NCBI GenBank assembly: GCA_001789205.1
Contig: MFYT01000021.1
Span: 1 to 53,714, forward strand
Length of the DNA stretch: 53,714 nucleotides
Direction of reading: 5' to 3'
Source: Candidatus Raymondbacteria bacterium RIFOXYA2_FULL_49_16
GTDB taxonomy: Bacteria; Fibrobacterota; OXYB2-FULL-49-7; XYB2-FULL-49-35
Shown here: in pieces, positions 34,275-43,330 of the stretch
Layout of the letters: each line of letters starts with the position of its first letter
How positions within the stretch are numbered: position 1 is the stretch's first letter
Notes under the pieces: model-generated
The model's database searches: none
The model's input: only the letters and a program-made list of their open reading frames with translations
What the model was told of the DNA's origin: nothing
Position numbers and translations under genes: made by a program

Positions 34275-35222
34275 TCAGTGTTTCGGTTTTGCGAAAGCTT
34301 TTAACCCGTCCGGAAGTCTCGCCCATCCGTCGCAGACCGATGGGACCGCTGAGGGCTGTCCAAGTTTCTCGATCTGGGCCATGCCCTTGTCCGCGGTTAG
34401 CAGATAACGGACAAACGCCACGGCGGCCTTCGGATTGGGTGCATTCTTCGGCACGGTGACGCCGTAGACCATGGGTTCGCCTGTCTGGCGGATAGTTTCA
34501 CCAGGCTTTTTTCCAGCCAGGTCTACGCTGACACTCCGATAAAGATCCGTGAGTTCCGGGCTTTTCAGATTGACGGAGTCTGGCAGGAGAAGACGCTGGA
34601 GGCCGTGCTGTTCGGCCACGGAGCGATAAAGAAAGATGTAGTCTATCGTGTTCGACTCCAGGAGCGCCAGCAGGTCCGTCTCTTTGGGACGGATGAAACG
34701 GGTGTCTTTGTTCAGCACGGCTTCCGCGACCCCGGGCCGCGCGTAATGTTTCTCCGCAAGTTTCAGTGTCAACACCGCGCGATACCCGCACGGGTCCGCA
34801 TTCGGGTTGGCGCGTCCAAAGACCACTGCGGGGTCGAGCATAATATCAATCCAGTTGTTACGCGTAAGTTCGGCGGAGCGCCGGGAGGCCTTGTGGTAAA
34901 CAATGGCCATTTCATTGGTGGCGAACTTGATGTTCCAGTCCGCATGGTCCGGGATGAGAAGCTGGTCGATGACCGCATAATCGGCCGAAGCCATGACGTC
35001 ACAGGATCGTTTAAGATCAGTGATTTTTCGTGCGCAATCGCGGGACCCCGCCGCTTCCAGAAGAATGTCAAGACCGGGGTTGAGCTTTCCAAAATCCCCG
35101 GAAATCTGTCTGAACGGTACCGAAAGGCTGCCGGCATGAAAAATGATAAGTTTTCCGGAGAGCCTTTCCTGCGCAAAGGCATTAACGGCAAAAAGCACTA
35201 CCAGGGTCAGGAGCGTACGCAT
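34275..35222 (-). CDS. wtpA: WtpA-like tungstate/molybdate-binding protein
   Basis: 315 residues with a signal peptide (TLLTLVVLFAVNAFAQ). Binding-protein motifs are IIFHAGSLSVPF (about 25-37), EAAGSRDCARKI (about 56-67), DVMASADYAVID (about 75-86), FATNEMAIVYH and GRANPNADPCGYR (about 137-149). These match the WtpA/tungstate-binding group more than classical ModA, so the cell may prefer tungsten for the formate dehydrogenase. The gene overlaps the modE-like gene by 16 bp. Confidence 0.85.
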   Translation of the reverse strand: MRTLLTLVVLFAVNAFAQERLSGKLIIFHAGSLSVPFRQISGDFGKLNPGLDILLEAAGSRDCARKITDLKRSCDVMASADYAVIDQLLIPDHADWNIKFATNEMAIVYHKASRRSAELTRNNWIDIMLDPAVVFGRANPNADPCGYRAVLTLKLAEKHYARPGVAEAVLNKDTRFIRPKETDLLALLESNTIDYIFLYRSVAEQHGLQRLLLPDSVNLKSPELTDLYRSVSVDLAGKKPGETIRQTGEPMVYGVTVPKNAPNPKAAVAFVRYLLTADKGMAQIEKLGQPSAVPSVCDGWARLPDGLKAFAKPKH

Positions 35223-35590
35223 TTGTCAAACTCCCTTTCAATAAAAACCTCAATATGTCTCCTCCATTTTTCGAAGGCGAGCACCATCTCTTTTCCGTAT
35301 TCCGTCAGCGCGGTGCCGCCGCCGCCCCGGCCCCCGCGATTTTTTTTTATGAGGGGACGATCCAGACAGGCCTCGGCCTTCTTAAGGTCGTCCCAGGCCT
35401 TGCGGTAGCTGATCCCGAGGGCGCGTGCCGCTGACTGCAGGGAGCCATGACTTTCGATGGCGCGCAGGAGCCGTACCTTTCCGTCACCGAAGACTCCTCT
35501 GCGTGAGGGCGAGTAGGCCCACAGCCGGAAATTTGGCAGGAGACCGGGCGGGAGCCCCGGCGATTTTTTATTTTGGTTATGTTTTGCCAT
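35207..35590 (-). CDS. modE: ModE-type molybdate-responsive regulator (DNA-binding domain only)
   Basis: 127 residues. LLRAIESHGSLQSAARALGI (about 42-61), then SYRKAWDDLKKAE, is the winged helix of ModE/LysR-like proteins, and KKNRGGRGGGGTALTEYG (about 82-99) is its characteristic glycine-rich wing. The molybdate-binding TOBE domains of E. coli ModE are absent, as in the single-domain branch. It is the first gene of the transporter/cofactor operon and likely regulates it by oxyanion or cofactor status. How a protein without a TOBE domain senses metal is unclear. Confidence 0.85.
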   Translation of the reverse strand: MAKHNQNKKSPGLPPGLLPNFRLWAYSPSRRGVFGDGKVRLLRAIESHGSLQSAARALGISYRKAWDDLKKAEACLDRPLIKKNRGGRGGGGTALTEYGKEMVLAFEKWRRHIEVFIEREFDKCVRS

Positions 35591-35604
35591 GCATATCGGT
35601 GGCG

Positions 35605-35631
35605 TTAAAAAAGGCCCTTCCCGGGCCCTTT
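35605..35631 (-). terminator. Rho-independent terminator after the ferritin-like gene
   Basis: On the minus strand AAAGG-g-CCC pairs with GGGCCTTT, followed by a run of T (35607-35612 on the complementary strand). It lies directly after the stop at 35636 and before the modE-like gene, so it separates the formate dehydrogenase operon from the transporter/cofactor operon, with possible read-through. Confidence 0.65.
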
Positions 35632-35635
35632 GTTT

Positions 35636-36094
35636 TCAGAACGCTTCGGGATAGCCAATATCCACAAAAAGGGTCTCCAGCCGGTTCTTGTGCCCCAGTT
35701 CCATGTTGGCCAGGTTGTCAAAAGTGGTCTTCAGCCCGGCATCTGAACTGGCAATGGAGAGCCCTCGGTAGAATTCCATTGCCTGCTGTTCTTTTTTCAT
35801 TGCAAGAGCAAGGGCGTCCGCAGGTTTCATGGAAGTGGAAAGGCGGGGCAGTTCCGTGGCCTCCGCCACTTTCAAGTCCGCCTTCGGTGCGTCTATCTTG
35901 AACGGCATGCCAGGATCAGCCCGGAATTTCTCAAGAAGCTCCATGTGTCCCATTTCTTCACCGGCCAACTTGGAGAAGGTTTGTTTCAGGACAGGGTCTT
36001 TGGTCTTTGCCGATGCGTCGGCGTAGAACTCGTTGGCCTCGATCTCCCGGCCGATTGCCGTGGATATGACGCGGTCGAAATCCTGTTTGTCCAT
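35636..36094 (-). CDS. Ferritin-like diiron protein (rubrerythrin family)
   Basis: 152 residues from ATG 36094 with AAAGGA upstream. Two four-helix-bundle repeats carry ExxH-type metal ligands: REIEANEFY and GEEMGHMELL in the first half (about 16-55), and KKEQQAMEFY and NMELGHKNRL in the second (about 100-140). The rubredoxin-like C-terminal domain of classical rubrerythrin is missing. Such proteins detoxify peroxide or store iron in anaerobes. It is fifteen bases downstream of the formate dehydrogenase gene, suggesting protection of that oxygen-sensitive enzyme (inference). Confidence 0.8.
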   Translation of the reverse strand: MDKQDFDRVISTAIGREIEANEFYADASAKTKDPVLKQTFSKLAGEEMGHMELLEKFRADPGMPFKIDAPKADLKVAEATELPRLSTSMKPADALALAMKKEQQAMEFYRGLSIASSDAGLKTTFDNLANMELGHKNRLETLFVDIGYPEAF

Positions 36095-36108
36095 AGTTTC
36101 CTTTCTTT

Positions 36109-38790
36109 TCAGGCTTTCTCGATTTTGGCCGCGCAAACCTTGAATTCAGGAATTTTGGCGACCGGATCGACCGCGGCGATGGTCAGGCGGTTGGCCGGCG
36201 CCTCGGCGTAGTGGAAGGGAATGTAAACGGTGCCTTTTCCGATTTTATTGGTGACCGAGGCGTATGTCACGATATTGCCCCGCCGCGTTGATACCTTGAC
36301 TTTTTCGCCGTTCCTGACACCCAGGGCTGCCGCATCCGGGTCAGACAGCATGACCATGGGACCCGCCAGTTTGTTGATCCCGGCTGTCTTGCGCGTCATG
36401 GTACCGGTATGGAACTGGTAGAGCACGCGGCCTGTAGTCAGGACGAACGGGTACTCGGCGTCGGGAAGTTCGGCCGCCTCCTTGAAGGGTATGGCGGTCA
36501 TGAGTCCAAGGCCCCGCGTGAATTTTTCGCGGTGCAATACCGGTGTGCCGGGGTGTTCGATCGTGGGGCAGGGCCACTGCAACCCCATGCTGCCCAGCCG
36601 GTCGTACGTCATGCCCGCATACGAGGGGGTGAGAGTACGCATCTCTTCGAAAATGGCCTCTGAATTAGCGTACTGCCAACCCGCGCCCATGGCGTTGGCT
36701 ATGCCCTGGATAATTTCCCAGTCGCTTTTTGCTTCACCCGGAGCTTGCACTGCTTTGTTCAGCCGCTGAACCCTACGCTCGGTATTGGTAAAAGTGCCGT
36801 CTTTTTCGGCCCAGGCTGCGGCGGGAAGAACGACATGCGCGTACTTGGCCGTTTCGGTCAGGAACATGTCTTGGACCACCAGGAACCCGCACGCTTCAAG
36901 GGCTTTCTGCACATGATGCTGGTCTGGGTCGGAAATCACGGGGTTCTCGCCCATGATATACAGCGCCTTGACATTACCAGTGATGGCGCCGTCAATCATT
37001 TCGGTGATGGTGATCCCGGGTTTAACGCTGCACTTTGTACCCCAGGCCTTGTCAAACTTGGCCTGTACGGCCTCGTCGCCCACTTTCTGGTAAGCGGGGA
37101 AGACGTTCGGCAGCCCTCCCATGTCGCAGGCACCCTGCACATTGCTCTGGCCGCGCAGGGGGTTCACTCCGCCGCCGGTCTTTCCCATGTTCCCGCAAAT
37201 CATCTGCAGGTTGGCCGTGGATTTGACGTTGTCCACGCCTGTGGTGTGCTGGGTGATGCCCATGGAATAGAAAAGACCGCCGGTTCCGGCGTGCGAGAAG
37301 AGATCGGCAATGGCCGTGAGTGTGGCCGCGGGGATGCCGGAAATCTTTTCCACGGCTTCCGGGGTGTATTTTTCAACCTCGGCTTTGAGGGCATCGAACC
37401 CCTCGCAGCGGGAAGCCACGAATTCCTTGGCCTCCCATCCATTTTTCAGGATGACATGCATGATGCCGTTGAGCACGGCCACGTCGGTTCCGCAGCGCTG
37501 GCGGGCGTAGATCGTGGCGTAGTCGGCGAGGCGGATTTCCTTTGGGTCGATGACAATGAGTTTGGTCTTGCCCGACCGGACCGCCTGCTTGATGCGCGCG
37601 GCGATGACCGGATGGGCCGACGTGGTGTCGGAGCCGATGACGAGAATGACATCCGCCGCCTTGATGCCGGCGATGTCGTTGGTCATTGCGCCGCTGCCGA
37701 ATGTTGTGGCCAGACCGACCACGGTAGAGGCGTGTCAAAGCCGGGCGCAGTGGTCGATGTTGTTGGTGATGATGCGCGTGCGCATGAATTTCTGGAACAG
37801 GAAGTTTTCCTCGTTGGTCACCTTTGCGGAGGCGAGGCCAGCCACGGCGTCGGGGCCGTGCTTTTTGACCACGTCGCCGAAACGGGAGGCCACGAGCGTC
37901 AGGGCCTCGTCCCAGGATGCCTTGCGGAAGGTGCCGCCGTCCTCGCGGATGAGGGGGGCGGTGAGCCGCTCGGGGCTCTGGACAAAGTCAAAGGCATACC
38001 GGCCCTTGACGCAGAGCATCCCTTCGTTGACCGGGGAATCCTCGACGCCGGAGATGCGGACGATCCGGTTGGCCGCGCGGTCGACATGAAGCTCCTGGCG
38101 GCAGCCCACGCCGCAATAAGGGCAGACAGTTTCGACCTTTTCCAGCTGCCACGTCCGTGCTTTGCCGCGCGGGAGTTTGTCGACAATGGCGCCGGTGGGA
38201 CAGAGCTGAACACATTCGCCGCACTGGACGCAGGTGGAGCTTCCCATGGGAACGTCGTCGTCGCAGATGACCTTTGTGTCGTGGCCGCGGAAGCCGAAAT
38301 CGAGCACCTCGTTGACAACAGTAGCATTGCAGCCGGCAATGCACCTGCCGCACTGAATGCATTTGGCGTGTTCGCGGAAAACAAATTCGGCTGAATTGTC
38401 CGTCTGTTCCTTGGGTGCCAGCGTAAAGGTCGGCCGTTCAATGCCAAGGCGGTATGCGGCGTCCTGGAGCTCGCAGGCGCCGTTCTGCTCGCAGGCAAGG
38501 CAGTCGTGTCTTCCCGATGAGAGGAGCAGGTCGACCACGAGCCGCTGCGCTTTACGGACGTTTTCGGATTCGGTGTTGATTATCATCCCCTCCTTTACCG
38601 GAACGGTGCAGGAGGTCTGGAGGCCGCGAGCACCCTCAATTTCGACAATACACACACGGCATTTGCCGGCCGGGCCTGTTTTAGGATGATAACAGAGAGA
38701 GGGTATATAAACGCCGTTGTCGCGCGCGGCCTGAAGGACCGTCTGGCCCTGCCGCGCCTCGTATTCTTTTCCATTAATGGTGACTTTCAT
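36109..38790 (-). CDS. fdhA: Selenocysteine-containing NAD-linked formate dehydrogenase, catalytic subunit
   Basis: One gene of 893 residues interrupted by an in-frame UGA at 37735-37737 (codon 352), read as selenocysteine. It is in DHCARLUHAS, where active FdhF/FdhA enzymes have Sec or Cys. Start after AAGGAG. Order: plant-type [2Fe-2S] domain (Cys33, 44, 47, 61), His-Cys3 [4Fe-4S] (RHDCLAC, about 94-106), two [4Fe-4S] ferredoxin motifs (CIQCGRCIAGC and CVQCGECVQLC, about 143-195), then the Mo/W-bis-MGD domain with its own cluster (CPYCGVGC, about 222). After Sec the conserved GLATTFGSGAMTND follows. It oxidises formate or reduces CO2, exchanging electrons with the fused NuoE-NuoF subunit upstream. 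Automatic tools would call two genes of 351 and 537 residues. Selenocysteine-insertion genes are not in the window. Confidence 0.93.
37690..37737 (-). promoter_or_regulatory. Bacterial SECIS element in fdhA
   Basis: Immediately 3' of the UGA, GTGGTC and GGCCAC form a six-base stem around GGTCT (37712-37716). The GGTCT loop sits 22-26 bases from the U of UGA, the same place as in the E. coli fdhF element that binds SelB. Part of the match is forced by the conserved Gly-Leu codons. Confidence 0.7.
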
Positions 38791-38812
38791 GACTGCTCCT
38801 TGTTATGTCGGG

Positions 38813-40540
38813 TCACGGGTTCGCAGTAACCAGCGTTTCGAATTCGGCCAGGAACTTCCGTACCATGGCCCGGATGGGCATGGCAAACGCGTCTCCGGTG
38901 GGGCAGAGCGTAGAGCCGATGATGGTGTCGCACAGGTGGAGAATCCGGTCAATGTCCGCGGTCTCCCCACATCCGCTCAACAGTTTTTCGATGAGCGATT
39001 CGACGGCCACGGAACCCTCGCGGCACGGGGTGCACTGCCCGCAGGACTCGTGGGCGTAAAATTTTATAGTGCGCAGGGCGATGGGTGGCATAGCCACGGT
39101 GTCGTTCATGACAATGATGCCCCCGGAACCAAGCATGGTCCCGGCCTTCAGGCAGGCGTCATAGTCCATGTTCAACGTCTCGGCCTCGGCAGCGGTCAGA
39201 ATGGGCGTTGAAAGCCCTCCGACAATTACCGCCTTGAGATTGCCCTTTACGCCTCCGGCGGCCTGGAGAATGGTTTTCAGCGGCGTCCCGAGCGGGTATT
39301 CAAATACGCCGGGCTTGTTCACATGGCCGCTTACTCCGAACAGCTTGGGCCCCGCATTGCCGACAACGCCTATTTTTTTAAACGCCTCTGGGCCATGCTC
39401 CATTATATACGGAAGGCAGGCAAGGGTTTCGACATTGTTGACAATAGTCGGGCAGCCATACAACCCCTTGAGCGCTGGAAAGGGCGGCTTGAGCCTTGGA
39501 CAGCCGCGTTTGCCTTCAAGGGACTCGATAAGCGCTGTTTCTTCACCGCACTCATAGGAACCCTGGCCGCGGTGGACAATGATGTCAAGAACATCCAGCA
39601 GTCCCGCAGTTCTGGCCTCATGGATGGCGTCTTCAAGAATCCCGGCGATCCAGCGGAACTCACCCCGGATGTAGATAAAGGCCTTCTTCGCGTTGATCGC
39701 GCGCGCGGCAATGGCTATTCCCTCAACAAGAAGATGGGGGTCGTATTCCATAATCTGACGGTCTTTGAACGTCCCTGGTTCGCCCTCGTCCGCATTGCAG
39801 ATAAGATACACCGGGGCCGCATTGTCCTGGGGTAGGAAGCCCCATTTCATGCCTGCGGGAAATCCGGCGCCCCCGCGACCGCGAACAATCGCGTGTTTGA
39901 CCGCATCAAGTATTTCCACTGGTTTCAGCGCCTTTGCCTTTTCAAGCCCCGCATAACCGCCTCTTTTCCGGTATTGGACAATTGAGCGGTTTGATATGTC
40001 GCCGCGGTTTTTTAAAAGGACTTTGCACTCGGACCCAAAATGGGACTCGTTCCTGGCTTCCGGCAGAATTCCTTTCTTGAGCGATTCCAGGAGCGCATCG
40101 GTTTTCTCAATGGTCATGTTTTCGTAATAAACGTCATTGACCTGAATGACCGGGCAGGTGCCGCACGAACCAAGGTCCTCCACTTCTGAAAGGGTAAACA
40201 GGCCATCGGGCGTGGTTTCACCAGCCCGGATACCCAGCATGTCCTCACAATGGGTGAGGATTGCCTGGCCGCCCATAAGGGTCGCGGGAATATTGGTGTC
40301 GACCTGAATATGGTACCTGCCGACCTTTGCGGTATTGTATAATGTGTAATAACTGGCAACACCATAAGCTTTGCCGAGCGTAACGCCGAGAAGGCCCGCC
40401 ACTGCCGCAATATCTTCTTTGGAAAGATGGTTGCCGTTCTCGCGTTGAACCATGTCCAGCGCAGGCAGAAGCGCTGACCTTTGGTCCGGATATCCGCCCG
40501 CGGTTTTCTTAAGTTTTTCGATGAGAGGCGCAGAGACCAT
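38813..40540 (-). CDS. Fused NuoE-NuoF diaphorase subunit with degenerate NuoE cluster site
   Basis: 575 residues. Residues 1-155 are a NuoE/HydC thioredoxin-like domain fused to a NuoF/HoxF domain. NuoF features: GRGGAGFPAGMKWGF (about 212, NADH site), CNADEGEPGTFKDRQIM (about 240, FMN site), GQGSYECGEETALIES (about 320), and the [4Fe-4S] motif SCGQCTPCREG with a distal Cys in STLCPTGDAF. In the NuoE part only one of four [2Fe-2S] ligands remains: the positions are Asp81, Ala86, Asp122 and Cys126, against C-x4-C and C-x3-C. It passes electrons between the formate dehydrogenase downstream and NAD(H) through FMN and the [4Fe-4S] cluster. It lies 22 bases before fdhA. Confidence 0.9.
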   Translation of the reverse strand: MVSAPLIEKLKKTAGGYPDQRSALLPALDMVQRENGNHLSKEDIAAVAGLLGVTLGKAYGVASYYTLYNTAKVGRYHIQVDTNIPATLMGGQAILTHCEDMLGIRAGETTPDGLFTLSEVEDLGSCGTCPVIQVNDVYYENMTIEKTDALLESLKKGILPEARNESHFGSECKVLLKNRGDISNRSIVQYRKRGGYAGLEKAKALKPVEILDAVKHAIVRGRGGAGFPAGMKWGFLPQDNAAPVYLICNADEGEPGTFKDRQIMEYDPHLLVEGIAIAARAINAKKAFIYIRGEFRWIAGILEDAIHEARTAGLLDVLDIIVHRGQGSYECGEETALIESLEGKRGCPRLKPPFPALKGLYGCPTIVNNVETLACLPYIMEHGPEAFKKIGVVGNAGPKLFGVSGHVNKPGVFEYPLGTPLKTILQAAGGVKGNLKAVIVGGLSTPILTAAEAETLNMDYDACLKAGTMLGSGGIIVMNDTVAMPPIALRTIKFYAHESCGQCTPCREGSVAVESLIEKLLSGCGETADIDRILHLCDTIIGSTLCPTGDAFAMPIRAMVRKFLAEFETLVTANP

Positions 40541-40556
40541 AATGCCCTTTCTTGAT

Positions 40557-40922
40557 TTATACTAGACACTTCTCGATAGCGGAGAACAGTGTCTCCGGTT
40601 TTACGGGTTTTTCAAACATGCCCTTGACCGCGTCGTATTTCAAGGGCAGGTCTTCCGGATGACGGATCCCGGTCAGGAGGATGATGGGAATGGTACGCGT
40701 TGCAGGGTCCGCCGCCAGCCTGGCGACCACATCAAGGCCTTCGCTGTCATAGGTCATCATGACGTCGAGAAGGATAAGGTCAGGAGGAGAGTCCTTGACC
40801 GCGGAGAAGCCCAGGCTTCCGTTTATAAAAGAGGAGGTCTGGAAACCCCTGGACTGCAGCACCGTTGTGATTGCTTCGGTATAATCCGCATCGTCATCAA
40901 TAATATAAATTGTCTTTGCCAT
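40557..40922 (-). CDS. Single-domain response regulator (CheY-like)
   Basis: 121 residues, start after GGAGGAG. Acidic pair in YIIDDDADY, phosphoacceptor Asp in LILLDVMM (about 52), Thr in ILLTGIR and Lys in MFEKPVKP (about 105) are all present. There is no output domain. It lies 16 bases before the NuoE-NuoF gene in the formate operon with no kinase gene nearby, an unusual position for a lone receiver. It may control the activity of the transporter or enzyme complex by protein contact (inference). Confidence 0.85.
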   Translation of the reverse strand: MAKTIYIIDDDADYTEAITTVLQSRGFQTSSFINGSLGFSAVKDSPPDLILLDVMMTYDSEGLDVVARLAADPATRTIPIILLTGIRHPEDLPLKYDAVKGMFEKPVKPETLFSAIEKCLV

Positions 40923-40969
40923 ATCTCCTCCTGCCCGCGCCCGTATGGGCGGCCGATGGTTTCTGTCTT

Positions 40970-42295
40970 CTACTTGCCGGCCGAAAAACTCTTGTTGCTT
41001 GCCGCAAGCGTCAACAGGAGTCCGATGGCAAGCAAGGTTCCTCCAAAACCAAATGAGTAAAAGGCCGCCTGTGCGCCCATTTTATCTTTGATGATTGCCA
41101 CGACCTGGGGGCCGACGATTCCGGCCATTGACCACGCGGTCAAAATGGCACCGTACACCATGGGCATCATTTTAGCGCCGAAGACCGTGGTGACAAAAGA
41201 GGGCATGGTGCCGAAGCCGCCGCCGTAGCAGAGCAGAACATAGCAGACGACAATGGAAAAGATCCAGGGATTCTGGGTGAACATCAGGATGGCAAAAGCG
41301 CCGATCTGGGTCGCGAGCATGATGCGGAAGACCTGCACGCGGCCGATTTTATCAGACGTGCCACCCCAGAAAAACCTGCCCAGACCGTTGAAGAGCGAAC
41401 TCACCGCTATCAGCGTCCCGCCGAGTGCGGCCAGCGCGGCAACATCAAGACCGGGGTTGGAAATTTTCACCAGGTCCTGAAGCATGGGTGACTGAAAACC
41501 GATAATGGAGATTCCAGCCGCGATGTTGCAGAAAAAGATAAGCCACATCACGAAAAATCGGCCGCTGAATACGTATTGGCTGAACGTGCCGCTCTGTTCA
41601 TCCACAGAGACCGCCGGCTTTGCCCCAGCCGCCACCGGTGCCGTAGGCGCCGAGGGCATTTTGACCGTGTACCCAGGAGGGGGATTGCGCAGGAAGGAGC
41701 CCACAATCATGGTCAGTACCATAAAAATACCTCCCAGCCAGGCAAAGACAGGCACCAGGTTTCCATTGGGGAACGCCTCATTCTTGAACGCGGCCAGGAG
41801 TAGGGGCGCGAAAAATTTGCTCATAAGCAGGGCGCCCAGACCGAAACCCATGACAACCATGCCGGTGATAAAACCTTTTTTATCCGGGAACCATTTGGCC
41901 GCGGTTGCCACCGGAGTGACATATCCCAGGCCAAGGCCGCAGCCGCCAATGACGCCGTATCCTATATATAACAGCGGCAATGAACTCATTTTAAGTGCAA
42001 GGGCGCCAATCAGATATCCCAGGCCGAAAAGAAACCCACCGGCCATGGCCAACTTTTTTGGGCCGTATTTCGGAAGGTTGATCCCGCCCCATGCGGCGGA
42101 AAGTCCAAGGAAGCAGATGGCAAGGCTGAACGCCCAGGCAGCCTGGGAATTCGTCCATCCATAGGTCATGATCAACGGTTTCTGAAAAAAACTCCACGCA
42201 TACACTGTGCCCAGGCAGAGCTGGAGCAGGGTTCCCATGATGGCGATAAGCCACCTGTTGGGCAGTTTCTCAGCGGTCATTGCCTCATTACTCAT
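40970..42295 (-). CDS. OFA-family MFS transporter (oxalate/formate antiporter-like)
   Basis: 441 residues, twelve hydrophobic segments, start after GGAGG. Family features: LLQLCLGTVYAWSFFQKPL (helix 1), a GLGLGYVTPVATAAKWFPDKKG segment near residue 125-146 whose K-W-F-P is typical of the OxlT group, and a central charged loop near 225. In the same operon as formate dehydrogenase, it likely imports or exports formate or a related acid, perhaps by exchange. The substrate is inference; OFA members carry diverse monocarboxylates. Confidence 0.8.
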   Translation of the reverse strand: MSNEAMTAEKLPNRWLIAIMGTLLQLCLGTVYAWSFFQKPLIMTYGWTNSQAAWAFSLAICFLGLSAAWGGINLPKYGPKKLAMAGGFLFGLGYLIGALALKMSSLPLLYIGYGVIGGCGLGLGYVTPVATAAKWFPDKKGFITGMVVMGFGLGALLMSKFFAPLLLAAFKNEAFPNGNLVPVFAWLGGIFMVLTMIVGSFLRNPPPGYTVKMPSAPTAPVAAGAKPAVSVDEQSGTFSQYVFSGRFFVMWLIFFCNIAAGISIIGFQSPMLQDLVKISNPGLDVAALAALGGTLIAVSSLFNGLGRFFWGGTSDKIGRVQVFRIMLATQIGAFAILMFTQNPWIFSIVVCYVLLCYGGGFGTMPSFVTTVFGAKMMPMVYGAILTAWSMAGIVGPQVVAIIKDKMGAQAAFYSFGFGGTLLAIGLLLTLAASNKSFSAGK

Positions 42296-42371
42296 CTTTG
42301 TTTCCTCCGGTTATTAAATTATTTAAAATATAAAACAGGCTTACCATGTATCCCATTCCAGCGGCCGGTTT

Positions 42372-43016
42372 TTACCGGTCCCCGATAAAATAGGTGAGAT
42401 GTTCCAATTCCTGCTCTAAATTGACATTATAGACAAGGACCTTCCTTTCATCGTAATGCAAAAAACAGGGGGCAAAATTTAACACTCCTTTAATACCCGC
42501 CACTATCAATTCATCGAGTACCTGCTGCGCGGCAATTTCGGGGACAACGAGAATGGCGACTTTTATTTTGTTTGTCCGAACATATTCCTTGAGTCTCCCC
42601 ATGGGCAACACGGGAAAGCTGTCTCTTTTATTACACTTTGTCGGGTCGACGTCAAAGGCGGCCGAAATGGAGAACCCTTCTTTTTTAAACCCGCGGTATT
42701 TCATCAGGGCGCTTCCCAGGTTCCCCTTGCCGATCAGTATGACTTGCCGGTTTTCATCAGTATTCTTGTTCAATATGTGTCTGATATTGTCTAAAAGGGT
42801 GTCGATGAGATACCCGCTCCGTTTTTTACCTGTCAATTTCAATAACGAAAAATCTTTCCTTACCTGAGTGCCGGTGATACCGACGGATTCCGCGATGGTC
42901 TTGGAATAAATTCGAGAGCATCCGAGTTCCTTGTGGCGGCAGAAGACGTTCTTATATTGTACTAATCGCCTGATACGGCTCTTGCTGACCGCGGCGCCAA
43001 TCCTTTTTCTTTGCAT
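42372..43016 (-). CDS. rex: Redox-sensing transcriptional repressor Rex
   Basis: 214 residues, standard length. N-terminal winged helix (IYSKTIAESVGITGTQVRKDFS, about 36-57) and C-terminal Rossmann NAD(H) domain with VILIGKGNLGSALMKY (about 90-105); VLNFAPCFLHYDE is the typical late motif. Rex binds DNA when NAD+/NADH is high and releases it on NADH. It stands directly upstream of the OFA transporter and NAD-linked formate dehydrogenase genes, its logical targets. No convincing Rex box was found in the gaps here. Confidence 0.9.
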   Translation of the reverse strand: MQRKRIGAAVSKSRIRRLVQYKNVFCRHKELGCSRIYSKTIAESVGITGTQVRKDFSLLKLTGKKRSGYLIDTLLDNIRHILNKNTDENRQVILIGKGNLGSALMKYRGFKKEGFSISAAFDVDPTKCNKRDSFPVLPMGRLKEYVRTNKIKVAILVVPEIAAQQVLDELIVAGIKGVLNFAPCFLHYDERKVLVYNVNLEQELEHLTYFIGDR

Positions 43017-43330
43017 CTATACATTAACCGTAATTATGCCGTTTGCGGTATACATTTCAACGACGTCCATTCTTTAATGTGAAAAAAGATACATATTCCT
43101 TGCACCGATAGCAATAGTATTTTCTCAACTCACAACTGCGGATGCATGGTTCCCCTGCCGGGAAACTCATGGCACCATGCACTCGCTTTCCTTGGCCGGA
43201 AACATTTCGCTGCTCGTATAGCTTTGCTGTGTTAGACCAATGGTTAAAGAGAATCTTTTTAAAAACGAGAAATAAAACGATCAACTCGCCTATCAATACA
43301 TACCATAAGAAAATCCTGGGAAAATATGGA
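43017..43330. other. Gap without a supported gene
   Basis: Between rex and the acetyltransferase gene. A minus-strand frame (43057-43170 from its internal ATG) would give a 37-residue peptide with four cysteines (C-ELRKYYC-YRC pattern), but it lacks a ribosome binding site. No strong hairpin or promoter is seen apart from AT-rich sequence near 43240-43270. Confidence 0.4.

Noticed and set aside
36109-37722. Separate formate dehydrogenase fragment starting at an internal GTG
   Set aside because: In phase with the upstream part across a UGA at the selenocysteine position; one gene explains both.
36745-38394. 549-codon plus-strand frame opposite fdhA
   Set aside because: Antisense shadow of a well-conserved enzyme gene in GC-rich codons; composition is low-complexity histidine/glycine/valine rich.
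42296-42371. Possible Rex operator upstream of the OFA transporter
   Set aside because: AT-rich partial symmetry only; no TTGTGAA...TTCACAA-type dyad.
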